A stretch of 64,000 nt of DNA from Dehalogenimonas sp. THU2 (GCF_039749495.1 NZ_JBDLLU010000010.1:17483-81482); one strand, 5' to 3'; shown: positions 42,851 through 52,398, numbered from the stretch's first letter. Program-made: numbers and translations. The notes: generated by a model not told the origin, from the sequence alone.

Positions 42851-43546
42851 CTACGATGATTTTCGATCGATGGTGAGGTTACGCCAGCCGATGACGGTGA
42901 GGGTGATCGTTACACTAAGGATTATGACGTCGACGAAGATCATGGCGTCCCGCCAGAAGCCGCCGGGGAACATCATGATGAGGTAATCCGTGCGCGGGTT
43001 CAGCAGCCAGAAGTCGTTGGCGAAGCTCAGGAGGTGGAACTGGGTGAAAAAGGCGTTGAAATCGGCGATGGCCATGGCCGCCCTGACGATGACGAGAGCC
43101 AGGGTGAACACCCCGCCCCAGAAAAGCGGCGCCGCCAGGCGTTTCGGTTCCCGGCGATAGAGCGTTATCCCCGCCACCAGCGCCGTGTAGATGAAACTCA
43201 CCGCCAGCACCCCGTAGTCCAACTGGATCAGCCCCTTCACATCATATAGGTGGATGACCTCACGCTCGTTGAAAAGAGTAAAAGACTGACCGTCCTTGAT
43301 GACGGTGACGTCGATGAGCTCGTCGCCGGAATTGAAATAGCCGATCAGGCCGCGGGCGGCTTTGGATAGCTCAGCATCGTCAAGGCCGGTGGTAGCGCCG
43401 ACGTCGTAACGGTCGAAGCCGTATTCATACAACGGCTGGAAATTGACGGCGAAGGCGATGACGGCGCTGGTGATGAGGAGCGGCATAACCAGCACCAGAC
43501 CCCAGCGAGCGGCTTTCAAGAGCCGTTTACCCATCGAGCGGTTCAT
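42851..43546 (-). CDS. DUF1461/TIGR01906 membrane protein
   Basis: A membrane protein of about 231 residues with an N-terminal helix, a soluble extracytoplasmic loop (about 35-95: LYEYGFDRYDVGATTGL; LIGYFNSG; FNEREVIHLYDVK) and four more helices (about 102-122, 132-150, 180-195, 200-220). These are marks of the TIGR01906/DUF1461 family, whose role is unsettled. The start overlaps the DUF2007 gene; ATG 43546 or 43534 are likely, 43576 less so. Confidence 0.87.
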   Translation of the reverse strand: MNRSMGKRLLKAARWGLVLVMPLLITSAVIAFAVNFQPLYEYGFDRYDVGATTGLDDAELSKAARGLIGYFNSGDELIDVTVIKDGQSFTLFNEREVIHLYDVKGLIQLDYGVLAVSFIYTALVAGITLYRREPKRLAAPLFWGGVFTLALVIVRAAMAIADFNAFFTQFHLLSFANDFWLLNPRTDYLIMMFPGGFWRDAMIFVDVIILSVTITLTVIGWRNLTIDRKSS

Positions 43547-43781
43547 CGGACGGCGCCTTATCCACCTCTTCCACATCGGCCAGAATAGCTTTAGCCTCGG
43601 CCAGGTGTTCCGGGGCCACCATCACCCGCATGGGCATCAGGGCCGAGGCTACCTGGAGGAAGGTGGCGGTGCCGGCCGATTCGATATAAGCCGGTATACC
43701 CGAGTCAACCAGTATGTCGCGCCACAGCGTGGCGGCGAACTCGTTGGATGCGGTGGCGGCGGGTTCCCATTTAGTGTCCAT
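43527..43781 (-). CDS. DUF2007 (putative signal-transducing) protein
   Basis: An 84-residue protein with the DUF2007 pattern: FAATLWRDILVDSGIPAYIE followed by MRVMVAPEHLAEAKAILADVE. The ferredoxin-like fold resembles PII-type folds; function unknown. ATG 43781 overlaps the dnaE stop by 11 bp; ATG 43790 is possible. Coupled to both neighbours. Confidence 0.8.
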   Translation of the reverse strand: MDTKWEPAATASNEFAATLWRDILVDSGIPAYIESAGTATFLQVASALMPMRVMVAPEHLAEAKAILADVEEVDKAPSDEPLDG

Positions 43782-46700
43782 TGCTCTCATACCTCGCACT
43801 GCCGGCGCTCCCAAGGAGCGTTTCCAGCTCGTTCAGGAGTTCATCGTTGCAGGTCACCCGGACCTGCGGCATTTTGAGATGGTACACACGGCCGGGGCAA
43901 GCCACCTGCAAAGCGATGTTTTCCGGTCCGGGATAGATGCTCAGGACATCTAAAACACGGTTGAACAACTTCAGGTCGGCGTCCGGGTTTTCAGTCTGGG
44001 ATAGTATGATACTCAAACGGCGGGACATAGCTCGCGGTGTTTCCTTCTCTGGTTGAGTTTGAGTCTGAACGGCCGCGGCCGCCGCTACGGCACCAGCCGC
44101 GGCCGGGGCGGTTTTGGGTTTGGCGGCGGTGGTCTTTTTGGCCGGGGGAGGGCCATTGAACTGCCGGGGTGGGAAACCGCCGCGGTTGTTGAAGCCGTTG
44201 CCGCTGGCGGGCTTGACTCTTACCATTTGGCCGGCCTCGATATCCTCGCCGGCGCCGGGCTGGTAGAGGCGTACCGCATCGACATGAATCGTACCGCTGT
44301 CGCCGCGGAAGACGGCCTTGCCCTCGACGAGCAGCACATTGCCTTCCTGCCAGTGGTCTTTGGTCTGGGCGTAGAGACGGGGCCAGGCCACGACCTCGAT
44401 CCGGCCGTTGAGGTCTTCCAGTTCCGCGGTGGCGAAGGTGTTGCCGTCGCGAGTTTGCGAGGTGCGCGCCGATACTACCATGCCGGCCAGGGTGACCACC
44501 TGGCCTTCCAGCTCCTCGGTCACGTCGCCGCAAAGCGCCGTGGTGTCGTTGCCGACCTTGGCGGCGAAACGGCTGTATGGGTGGGCTGAGATATATATGC
44601 CCAGGAGGTCCTTCTCCCATGTTAAAAGCTCGCTTTCAGCCACGCTGCTTCGTTCCAGTTCCAGCGGCATGGTGGCGACCTCGGCGACACCGCCGAAGAG
44701 GTCGAACAGGGTGCCCTGGCCGGATTCTTTGATCTTGCGCTCTCGGTCGGCGAAGTCCAGTACCCGGCCTACATTATGCAGCAGGGTGGCGCGGTCGCCC
44801 AAAGAATCGAAGGCGCCCGCCTTGATGAGGCTTTCCAGGACGCGCCGGTTCATGCCGGCGGCGTCGGCGCGGCGGCAGAAATCTTTGATACCGCGGTACG
44901 GGCCGTTCCTGAGCCGTTCCTCGACAAAGGGGGCTACTGCCTGCTCGCCGACGTTCTTGACTGCGGCCAGTCCGAAGCGGATGGCAGGACCGCTCTCGCC
45001 TTCCTCGATGGTGAAATTGACTTCGGAGGCGTTGACGTCCGGCCTCAGCAGTTCGATACCCAGGCGGCGGCATTCGGCGGCGGCGGCGGAGACCTTCTCC
45101 GCCACGTCGCGCTGGGTGGCCAGGAAGGCGGTCATATATTCTACGGTGTAATTGGCCTTGAGGTAGGCCGTCTGGTAGGCGATCAGGGCGTAGCTGACGG
45201 CGTGGGCCTTGTTGAAAGCGTAACCGGCGAAAGGCAGGATGAGGCCGAAGATCTCCTCTGCCAGCTCCTCGGTGTAGCCGTTCTTGAGCGCGCCGGCGAT
45301 GAAGTTCTGCTTCTGCTTCTTCATCACCTCCGCGTTCTTCTTGCCCATGGCCTTCCGGAGGATGTCCGCCTGGCCGAGCGAATAGCCGGAGAAAGCCCGG
45401 GCGATGAACAGCACCTGTTCCTGGTAGACGATGACGCCGTAGGTCTCCTTGAGGATATCCTCCAGAGCGGGGTGGGGGTAGGTGATGGGCTCCTCACCGT
45501 GCTTTGAGCGGATGAAGCGGGGGATCTGCTCCATGGGGCCGGGGCGATACAAGGCCACCATGGCGGCGATATCGGTAAAATGGGTCGGTTGGAGTTCCTT
45601 GATGTAGCGCCTCATGCCGACGCTTTCCAGCTGGAAGACACCCATGGTCTCACCGGCGGCCAGGAGATCGAAGGTTTTGGGGTCGTCGAGGGGTATATGG
45701 TGGACGTCCAGCGGTACGCCAGTGCGCTTGCCGATGATCTGCTGCGCCCGCGACAGGATGGTGAGGTTGGCCAGGCCCAGGAAGTCCATCTTGAGCAGGC
45801 CGATAAGGCCGATGTCCTCCATGGGGAACTGGGTCATGACCAGGTCCGCCTTGCCGCCGGTGGAGGACTCCCGGTTCAGGCGCTGAAGCGGCGCGTGAAG
45901 CGCCAGCGGGTCCTTGGAGATGACCACGCCGGCGGCGTGGGTGCTGGCGTGGCGCGACAGCCCCGAGACTTGGCGGGCGGTATCGATCAGTTTCTGCACC
46001 GTGCCATCGTTAGCCACGGCCTCGCGCAGCTCGGCGGTTTCATCGAGGGCCTTTTCCAGTGTCATGTTGGGGCCGAAAGGCACCAGCCGGGCGACCTTAT
46101 CGACATCGGGCAGGTTCATGCCGAGGGCACGGCCGACGTCACGGATGGCGGCGCGGGCGCCCAGTGTCCCGAAGGTGATGATCTGGGCTACATGGTCCAG
46201 GCCGTATTTGCCCGAGACGTACTCGATGACCTCGTCGCGGCGGTCGTCCTGGAAATCCATGTCGATATCCGGCATTTCCTTGCGTTCGATGTTCAGGAAG
46301 CGCTCGAATACAAGGGAATACTCCAGGGGATCGACCTCGGTGATGCCCAGGCAGCGCAGCACGATGGAGGCGGCGGCCGAGCCGCGAACGCCGAAGTAGA
46401 TGCCGCGTTCGCCAACGAAGCGGATGATGTCCCAGACAACCAGGAAATAGTCGGCGAACTGGGTCTGTTCGATGACGTCCAGTTCATAAGCCAGCCGCTC
46501 CCTGACCGCATCGGAGGCATCGGGGTAATACTTCGGCAGAGCATCGTAGCACAGTTTGGCGACATACTCGTCCGAACTCATGCCATCCGGGCGGTCGATT
46601 TGCGGCAGGTGCAGCCGGCCGAATTCCAGTGTCAGGTCGCACATATCGGCGATTTTATTGGAGTTCTCCAGAGCTTCCGGCAGGTCGCGGTAAAGCTCGG

Positions 46701-47442
46701 CCATCTCGGTCTCGCTCTTCAGGTAGAAGGAGTCCGCCTGCATCCGGAGGCGGTTGGTGTCCTGGAGCGTGGTGCCGGTGCCGATGCACAGCAGGAGGTC
46801 GTGGGTGGGGGCGTCCTCGCGGCTGACGTAGTGGATGTCCCCGGTGGCCACCAGCGGGATGCCCAGTTCCCGCGAAAGTTTGATCAATCCGGCGTTGATC
46901 TTGTCCAGTTCCGGCATCGGGTGGCGCTGGATCTCGAAATAGAAATCGCCGGCAAAATTATCGCGGTACCAGATGGCGGCCTGCCGGGCCTCGTCGAGGC
47001 GGTTCTCCAGGATGAGGCGGGGCACCTCGCCGGAGGGACAGGCGGACAGGGCGACCAGTCCCTCGCGGTATTTTTCTAATATTTCCTTGTCGACGCGAGG
47101 CTTGTAGTAATAGCCGTCGATATTGGCCTGGGAGACGAGCTGTAGGAGGTTGCGGTAGCCGGTGAGATTTTTGGCCAGGAGTACCAGGTGGCGATGGTTC
47201 TTGTCCGCCGCGGTCTTGGCGGTGCGGTCGCCGGGGGCGACATAAACCTCACAGCCGATGATGGGCTTGATGCCCTGGGCGTTGCACTCCCGGTAAAACT
47301 TGAGAACGCCGTGCATGGCGCCGTGGTCGGTGATGGCCAGGGCGGTCATGCCCAGTTCCTTGGCGCGGGCGACCAGCACCGGAATGCGGCACATGCCGTC
47401 CAGCAGGCTGAATTCAGTATGAACGTGAAGATGAGTGAACAT
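43771..47442 (-). CDS. dnaE: DNA polymerase III subunit alpha
   Basis: The main replicative polymerase, 1223 residues. It has the N-terminal PHP domain (FTHLHVHTEFSLLDGM; ITDHGAMHG), the catalytic Asp region PDIDMDFQDDRRDE (about 391-404), the palm and fingers GVFQLESVGMRRYIKEL, the helix-hairpin-helix zone and an OB domain (VTLAGMVVSARTSQTRDGN, about 1000). Between OB and C-terminus there is an Ala/Lys/Pro-rich linker (about 1110-1150). Exonuclease (dnaQ) is separate, as usual for DnaE1. It is followed by the DUF2007 and DUF1461 genes. Confidence 0.98.
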   Translation of the reverse strand: MFTHLHVHTEFSLLDGMCRIPVLVARAKELGMTALAITDHGAMHGVLKFYRECNAQGIKPIIGCEVYVAPGDRTAKTAADKNHRHLVLLAKNLTGYRNLLQLVSQANIDGYYYKPRVDKEILEKYREGLVALSACPSGEVPRLILENRLDEARQAAIWYRDNFAGDFYFEIQRHPMPELDKINAGLIKLSRELGIPLVATGDIHYVSREDAPTHDLLLCIGTGTTLQDTNRLRMQADSFYLKSETEMAELYRDLPEALENSNKIADMCDLTLEFGRLHLPQIDRPDGMSSDEYVAKLCYDALPKYYPDASDAVRERLAYELDVIEQTQFADYFLVVWDIIRFVGERGIYFGVRGSAAASIVLRCLGITEVDPLEYSLVFERFLNIERKEMPDIDMDFQDDRRDEVIEYVSGKYGLDHVAQIITFGTLGARAAIRDVGRALGMNLPDVDKVARLVPFGPNMTLEKALDETAELREAVANDGTVQKLIDTARQVSGLSRHASTHAAGVVISKDPLALHAPLQRLNRESSTGGKADLVMTQFPMEDIGLIGLLKMDFLGLANLTILSRAQQIIGKRTGVPLDVHHIPLDDPKTFDLLAAGETMGVFQLESVGMRRYIKELQPTHFTDIAAMVALYRPGPMEQIPRFIRSKHGEEPITYPHPALEDILKETYGVIVYQEQVLFIARAFSGYSLGQADILRKAMGKKNAEVMKKQKQNFIAGALKNGYTEELAEEIFGLILPFAGYAFNKAHAVSYALIAYQTAYLKANYTVEYMTAFLATQRDVAEKVSAAAAECRRLGIELLRPDVNASEVNFTIEEGESGPAIRFGLAAVKNVGEQAVAPFVEERLRNGPYRGIKDFCRRADAAGMNRRVLESLIKAGAFDSLGDRATLLHNVGRVLDFADRERKIKESGQGTLFDLFGGVAEVATMPLELERSSVAESELLTWEKDLLGIYISAHPYSRFAAKVGNDTTALCGDVTEELEGQVVTLAGMVVSARTSQTRDGNTFATAELEDLNGRIEVVAWPRLYAQTKDHWQEGNVLLVEGKAVFRGDSGTIHVDAVRLYQPGAGEDIEAGQMVRVKPASGNGFNNRGGFPPRQFNGPPPAKKTTAAKPKTAPAAAGAVAAAAAVQTQTQPEKETPRAMSRRLSIILSQTENPDADLKLFNRVLDVLSIYPGPENIALQVACPGRVYHLKMPQVRVTCNDELLNELETLLGSAGSARYESNGH

Positions 47443-47507
47443 GCGGTAATCCGGGGGTTATTATACCATCCGGGGCGCCGCGGCGTCCCGCCCCCGCTTG
47501 AGGCGGG

Positions 47508-47574
47508 AAATCCGAATATCTAATTTCGAAATCCGAAAACAAGTGCGAATATCCAAATAATTAAGGTTCAAAAC
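47508..47574 (-). repeat. AT-rich interspersed repeat, copy 6
   Basis: AAATCCGAATATCTAATTTCG...CAAATAATTAAGGTTCAAAAC on the plus strand; the inverse shares TTTTGAACCTT, GTTT and ATTAGATATTCGGATTT with the other copies. It lies upstream of dnaE. Confidence 0.55.
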
Positions 47575-47604
47575 GGGTAACGGTTATGATTGGACGCACC
47601 GGCG

Positions 47605-48129
47605 TCAGTGCGATGCAGCATCGAGCTCCTTCGCTTCGCTCAAGGATGACAGACCCGGTGGATAAAGACACGAGAGGGAGCACTTCACCGTCACCTTCAA
47701 TTCCAGTGTGTTTCGGGCAGGAGGACCGGTGAGGCCGACAGACCCGTAGGTCATGATGATGGTAGTCTCGCCTTCAGCGATTGCTTTGAACACCCACTTT
47801 TCCATGCCCGGTCCGCCGGTGGAAATCGGTGAACTTCCCGAATATTCTTTGGGGCCCTGCTGTTTAACTATTTTGAAATCATCGATGCGAGCCGACCAGG
47901 ACATTCCAGCTGAGGGAAACGAGTATAATTTCACATTGAATTTGTCACCCTGAGAGACGGTGACCTCACGTAAGATAAACCCGTTGCTGGTCTCGTAGGC
48001 TTGATCCATAACGGTTTGATTGATGATGATGGTGGCCGCCGGCAGCGACGAAATGATTATCACGGCGGCAACCACCAACCCACCGGCCACCACCGCCAGC
48101 CCGAGGCGCCGTTTTTCGTTGTGGATCAT
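47605..48129 (-). CDS. exported chagasin/I42-like protease inhibitor domain protein
   Basis: A 174-residue protein with an N-terminal helix (about 9-27) as membrane anchor or signal. The outer part resembles the I42 peptidase-inhibitor fold: FPSAGMSWSA stands where chagasins have NPTTGYSW, followed by GPGMEKWVFKAIAEGETTIIMTYGS. The third loop is less clear. The last 15 or so residues (LSSLSEAKELDAASH) are encoded by an interspersed repeat (47605-47650), so the natural end was overwritten. Confidence 0.65.
   Translation of the reverse strand: MIHNEKRRLGLAVVAGGLVVAAVIIISSLPAATIIINQTVMDQAYETSNGFILREVTVSQGDKFNVKLYSFPSAGMSWSARIDDFKIVKQQGPKEYSGSSPISTGGPGMEKWVFKAIAEGETTIIMTYGSVGLTGPPARNTLELKVTVKCSLSCLYPPGLSSLSEAKELDAASH
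47613..47650. repeat. GAGCGAAGCGAAGG repeat inside a gene's 3' end
   Basis: GAGCTCCTTCGCTTCGCTCAAGGATGACAG; it encodes the C-terminal tail of the I42-like protein. Related to 33441 and 36309 fragments. Confidence 0.65.
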
Positions 48130-48221
48130 AACAGGTTAAGCTCCCTGTCGTTTTTCAGGTATTGTTCCTTGAAAAGCATAGCACTTCAACATGAACAGAA
48201 GATCAACGGATTGGCGAAATT

Positions 48222-49118
48222 TTAACCGGGAGCCTGAAGCCAAATCCGTCCGCCTCTGAGTACGCAATATATACCGGTAAGAATTACCAGCCCGCCGATG
48301 ACTTCAGCAAAGCTGGGCCATTCGCCGAGGATGATGATACCGAGGAGGGTTGCCCCGACCGGTTCGCCCAGAATAGCCACGGAAACAAGGGTGACCGGCA
48401 TGACCCTAGCCGCCATGTTGAAACTGGAGTGACCGAGTAATTGGGGAATGACCGCCAGCAGGAGCAGCATCAGGTAGGTAGTCTCCGTATAGCCGGTGAA
48501 GCTTAATCCGGCTATAACGGCGAAGGTGACTAAGATGATAGCGGCAACTCCGTAAACGGAAGACAGGTAGCTGACGGCGTCTATCCGATCTTTAAGAGCC
48601 CGGGCGACCATAAGGTAAGAGGAGGCTAGCAAGCCGGCGACGAGGGCCATGGCATTACCGAGAAATACTTCCGAGCCGAACGAGAATTCCCCCTGGCCGA
48701 TGATGACTACGCCGGCCAGGGCGATGACGATACCGGCGATCGACAGCCGGTTCAATCTTTCTTTCCACAGGAAGTAGGAAGCCACAGCCACGAACACCGG
48801 ATGAGCGGTGACGAGGATGACCGAACTGGCAATCGATGTATATTGCAAAGAAGTGATCCAAAGAACGAAATGGGCGGCCAGGAAGATTCCCGCCAGGATG
48901 ATGAGCAGAGATTCTCGCCGGGGAAGCGATCTCACTGAGGTGATCATCCGCCGGTGGGTGAAGGGCAAAATCAGGAGTGAGGCGATACCGAGACGGTAGG
49001 CGGCGATGATAAGGGGTGGAGCATCGGCAAGCCTGATGAAGATGGCGGCAAACGAGACTGCAATGATGCCCAGGAGCAACAGGAGGCGTGGTGTCAGACT
49101 CAAGCGCAAGTTCCTCAA
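48222..49118 (-). CDS. EamA/DMT-family transporter
   Basis: A 298-residue protein with ten predicted helices in two EamA halves (about 10-140 and 155-290). Family signs include RLADAPPLIIAAYRLGIASLLILP, TSIASSVILVTAHPVFVAVASYFLWKERL and VTLVSVAILGEPVGATLLGIIILGE. Such transporters export amino acids, nucleotides or other metabolites; this one's substrate is unknown. Stands alone. Confidence 0.93.
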   Translation of the reverse strand: MRNLRLSLTPRLLLLLGIIAVSFAAIFIRLADAPPLIIAAYRLGIASLLILPFTHRRMITSVRSLPRRESLLIILAGIFLAAHFVLWITSLQYTSIASSVILVTAHPVFVAVASYFLWKERLNRLSIAGIVIALAGVVIIGQGEFSFGSEVFLGNAMALVAGLLASSYLMVARALKDRIDAVSYLSSVYGVAAIILVTFAVIAGLSFTGYTETTYLMLLLLAVIPQLLGHSSFNMAARVMPVTLVSVAILGEPVGATLLGIIILGEWPSFAEVIGGLVILTGIYCVLRGGRIWLQAPG

Positions 49119-49283
49119 AGTACCCTGGGGTTATGATAGCACTTGAGTTGTGGGCACGCGAGGAATTGAACAAGTGTGGCGGGAGTGTGCCGAGATATTA
49201 AAATGGGGAGGGCGACTGCTGGTTGCTCCTAGGTTGGATGGTGACATGTACCCCCAAAACTGTTAAAGTAATCCCCTAATCAT

Positions 49284-50039
49284 ATGTCTGAAACAATAAA
49301 AGCAACTGAAAACACGATCGCAGGTCACCGCAATCGATTGCGGGAGAGATTCCGGAAAATGGGTCTGTCCAGTCTGGCCGACTATGAAGCGGTTGAACTA
49401 TTGCTCACGCTCGGCACGCCGCGGCGCGACTGCAAACCCGCGGCCAAGGCGGCGATCAAGAAGTTCAAGACGCTCAGGGGGGTGCTGGAAGCCTCGGCGG
49501 ATGACCTCCAGGAAGTTGACGGCATCGGTCCGGCCAATTCGGTCGCCATACGCTTGATCGCCGAGGCGGCTCAGGAATTGTTGAGAACGAAGGCCGTCGA
49601 ACAGAAGTGGCCGGAAAACTGCGCCACCCCGCAGCAGGTCTATGATTACCTGTATTCGTCGATGTGTGGGCTGAAAAAAGAAGTCTTCAAAGTCATCTAC
49701 CTGAACAACCAGAACCGGGTCGTTGAGATCGTTGAGATCGAAGATCACTCACGGGGTACCGTCAATGCTTCAGTGGTGTGGGTCAGGGAAGTCGTTGAAG
49801 GCGCATTGCGTCACGGCGCCGCTGCCATGATCTTCGTCCATAATCATCCTTCCGGTGTACCGGCGCCCAGCCAGCAGGACAGGGATATCACCCGGGATCT
49901 GGTCTTTGCGGCGGCGACGATGAATATCCGGACACTCGACCACATCATCATCGGTGATAACTGTTATCACAGTCTGGCGTCGGAAGGATTGATGGACAGG
50001 TATGCGGCGGAGTTCCGGGGGGTGAGGGGGAAGGGGTAG
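49284..50039 (+). CDS. radC: DNA repair protein RadC (JAB-domain)
   Basis: A 251-residue RadC: N-terminal helix-hairpin-helix region (FKTLRGVLEASADDLQEVDGIGPANSVAIRLI) and the JAB/MPN domain with the metal motif HNHPSGVPAPSQQD. Its exact role is unproven, in spite of the name. Its 3' end overlaps the convergent ogt gene by 92 bp. Confidence 0.95.
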   Translation: MSETIKATENTIAGHRNRLRERFRKMGLSSLADYEAVELLLTLGTPRRDCKPAAKAAIKKFKTLRGVLEASADDLQEVDGIGPANSVAIRLIAEAAQELLRTKAVEQKWPENCATPQQVYDYLYSSMCGLKKEVFKVIYLNNQNRVVEIVEIEDHSRGTVNASVVWVREVVEGALRHGAAAMIFVHNHPSGVPAPSQQDRDITRDLVFAAATMNIRTLDHIIIGDNCYHSLASEGLMDRYAAEFRGVRGKG

Positions 50040-50613
50040 TATCCCTTTCGATCCTGCTTCCTCGGTTTGTCTGTTGGCGCGATTCTTTTCCGCTCTTCTC
50101 CATCTCCAATAGTTTCTTTTTGGCGCTGACGCCTCCTGTGAACCCCCCCAAACCGCCATCGGCAGCGACCACTCGGTGGCAGGGGATGAGGATGGGCAGG
50201 GGGTTGGCTCCCAACGCCTGGCCGACGGCGCGGGCGGCGCCGGGTTTGCCGATATCTTTGGCCAATTCACCATAGCTCTTAGTCTCTCCAAACGGGATTC
50301 GACAGGCAGCTTCGTAAACATCCTGCTGAAATTCGGTGGTGCCGGTAAGATCAAGTCCTTCTTTGAAGACCACCGGTTCACCCAGGAAGAAGTGTTTCAA
50401 CCGGTCGGCGAGGCCGGCTCCGCCGGCGCCAGTGGTCAGGTCACGTTGTTCGATGCCAAATTCGGCTAGAACATCTTCATGTTTTTTTATGGGTAGGGTG
50501 ACGCGTTTGACACCTTTGCCGGTGACTTCAATGCCGACCCACCCGGCGGCCGATTCCACAATGTCGTATTTTGGTTTGTTCCCGGTCTCAGGATCGGACC
50601 TTTTTCGTTTCAT
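49948..50613 (-). CDS. ogt: methylated-DNA--protein-cysteine methyltransferase
   Basis: Takes O6-alkyl groups from guanine onto its own cysteine. The 221-residue protein has the active site PCHRVV (Cys145), RIPFGETKSYGELA and the helix-turn-helix Arg finger ARAVGQAL. The normal fold ends near residue 175 (LLEMEKSGK); about 45 further residues, Ser/Pro/Thr-rich, run into the antisense strand of radC. The last 30 are encoded within the radC 3' end. This tail looks like read-through after loss of the original stop. Confidence 0.93.
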   Translation of the reverse strand: MKRKRSDPETGNKPKYDIVESAAGWVGIEVTGKGVKRVTLPIKKHEDVLAEFGIEQRDLTTGAGGAGLADRLKHFFLGEPVVFKEGLDLTGTTEFQQDVYEAACRIPFGETKSYGELAKDIGKPGAARAVGQALGANPLPILIPCHRVVAADGGLGGFTGGVSAKKKLLEMEKSGKESRQQTNRGSRIERDTTPSPSPPGTPPHTCPSILPTPDCDNSYHR

Positions 50614-50735
50614 AATGCCCCCGACATAATTTTGGATTTCTAAAACAGTGCGTTACGATTTTTCCGTCGTAAGCCGTAAATTTGAAGCGCGAACTGATGC
50701 ATGTGTAATCTCGAACGTGACAAGTTCGAGGTGCT

Positions 50736-51293
50736 TTACACCGCCTCTATTTCTATCAATTTGAATCCACCCAATTCCTGCCGGTGCAACAGGCTCACCC
50801 CGCCCTTGGAGCTCCGGAAAAGGAGGAAATCGTCTTTAGTCTCACTAAGGTTGGCGATTGCATCGGGCAGGCTCATTGGTTTGGGTGTGAAATGTTCGAC
50901 CTCGATACTGACCTCGCTTTCCTCTGAGATAATCGGCGGCAATGGTTCGGTTTCGGTATAGGTGGCCGCTCCGAAGCGCTGGCTCTCGCGGTCGAAGTCG
51001 GTGTTCTTGGTTTTGAAGTCGTGCACTTGGCGGTCGAGAACGCCTTCCAGTTGGTCGATAGCGGTAATCAGGCTGGCGGCGCGGCATTCGGCGGTCATGA
51101 CCGGCCCCAGTACTTCCAGAATGCCTCGAACCACGAAGCGGTCCTTGGCTGCTTTAGTGGCTTCTTCAATGAGCTCGAGCCGTAGTTCCCGGGCCTGGGG
51201 CAGATGGCGGCCAACTTTGTCGAATTTCCGCACGATCTGGGCACGGGTTTTCTCGTCTAGGGTGAGATTCTTGGTGGTGATGATGATTTCCAC
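50736..51293 (-). CDS. hpf: ribosome hibernation promoting factor, long form
   Basis: Binds the 30S decoding region and drives 100S dimers in starvation. The 185-residue protein has the N-terminal HPF/YfiA domain (ITTKNLTLDEKTRAQIVRKFDKVGRHL) and the C-terminal dimerisation domain (PKPMSLPDAIANLSETKDDFLLFRSSKGGVSLLHR), so it is the long form common in non-gamma-proteobacteria. It starts 21 bp after comF. Confidence 0.95.
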   Translation of the reverse strand: MEIIITTKNLTLDEKTRAQIVRKFDKVGRHLPQARELRLELIEEATKAAKDRFVVRGILEVLGPVMTAECRAASLITAIDQLEGVLDRQVHDFKTKNTDFDRESQRFGAATYTETEPLPPIISEESEVSIEVEHFTPKPMSLPDAIANLSETKDDFLLFRSSKGGVSLLHRQELGGFKLIEIEAV

Positions 51294-51314
51294 GGATGCC
51301 TCCTCGAACCTTAA

Positions 51315-52004
51315 TTAAATTTCTCTGGCCAGCGTCAGCGCCCTGACTTCACTTACTCCGGCGGTGGCAAGCGCCCGGGCACAGGCGGACAAGGTGGCGC
51401 CGGAGGTGGCTACGTCATCGATGAGGATGACGCGGCGGCCTTTTAATTTATTATAGCACCGGAAAGCATCAACTACCGCAAGGCGTCGCTGATCCACGGA
51501 GGCGCTGTCGGCCTGGGGCGGGGTCGGCCTGACTTTCTGTATCGCATCGAGGAATACCGGCAACCCGGTGAGGCGGTGCATCACGATGGCCAGAAGTTCG
51601 GACTGATTGTAACCGCGTTCCCGCAGGCGAGATTTGTGCAGGGGCACCGGCACGAGAGCATCGCCGGGCAGGTCGTTGGTTTTCAGGTAATCGACTAGAT
51701 AGCCGCCGAGGGGGGTGGCGAGGTCGCGCAGGTTCTGGTATTTGAGCTGATGGACTGCTTTCTTGATGACGCCCTCGAAGCGGAAGACGGAATGCAGGGC
51801 CAGCAGTTCCGAGGCTAGATCGTCGCAGTCCGGATGGTGATCCAGGCTCTTGCCGCAATCTGGGCAATAGGGCGGCGACTGGAATGGCAGGGCGGCGCGA
51901 CAGCGCTGACAAAAATAGGCGCCTTCTCGTCCGCAACTCAGGCAGTAGCGGGGGAAAAAGAAATCCAGGACTTTCTCACGGTTGTCCAGAAGGCGGCCGA
52001 ACAT
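51315..52004 (-). CDS. comF: ComF family phosphoribosyltransferase-like protein
   Basis: A 229-residue protein with an N-terminal zinc ribbon (CLSCGREGAYFCQRCRAALP...CPDCGKSL) and a PRTase domain with the PRPP loop VILIDDVATSGATL. Related to ComFC/GntX of DNA-uptake systems; here it is next to hpf, a common arrangement. The other competence genes are not in view. Its start is 17 bp after the zinc-ribbon gene. Confidence 0.93.
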   Translation of the reverse strand: MFGRLLDNREKVLDFFFPRYCLSCGREGAYFCQRCRAALPFQSPPYCPDCGKSLDHHPDCDDLASELLALHSVFRFEGVIKKAVHQLKYQNLRDLATPLGGYLVDYLKTNDLPGDALVPVPLHKSRLRERGYNQSELLAIVMHRLTGLPVFLDAIQKVRPTPPQADSASVDQRRLAVVDAFRCYNKLKGRRVILIDDVATSGATLSACARALATAGVSEVRALTLAREI

Positions 52005-52021
52005 GGGAGAACCGGCCCGGT

Positions 52022-52246
52022 CTAATAGTTGACCGGGTTGCGCTGCCGCATGTTGTTGACGCCGCTGCCGATAGGCTCATTGATATAGACGTCACCGTTG
52101 CGGATCTTCAGGTTGTAGCCGCATTCCGGATTGGTGCACACCCAAGCCTTGTAGTGAATTGCGGCGCCCTGGTTACCGAAATCCGACAATGGTACCAGAT
52201 CACCTTCTTTGCATTTCTGACACTTGGGAAAGGTTGAACTATCCAC
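52022..52246 (-). CDS. small zinc-ribbon protein, 74 aa
   Basis: A 74-residue protein with CQKC near the start and CTNPEC (about 36-42), spaced like a zinc ribbon; the tail INEPIGSGVNNMRQRNPVNY is polar. No family name can be given. It heads a three-gene set with comF and hpf. Confidence 0.72.
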   Translation of the reverse strand: MDSSTFPKCQKCKEGDLVPLSDFGNQGAAIHYKAWVCTNPECGYNLKIRNGDVYINEPIGSGVNNMRQRNPVNY

Positions 52247-52398
52247 AGAAAACTACCTCCCAACCAGTTTTACCCGTATGTTACTTTGGGAAAGAAGTAT
52301 ATCTCAAGTTCAAGCGCTTAGCAAGGATTTGTTAAACTTGGTGAGAAAGAAGAGACATGATTATCTTGATAGTATTGTGTTGGGACCGAGAACGCAGC

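Noticed and set aside
45580..47079. 499-aa plus-strand open frame
   Set aside because: It is the antisense shadow of dnaE, without family motifs; high GC at third positions of dnaE creates it.
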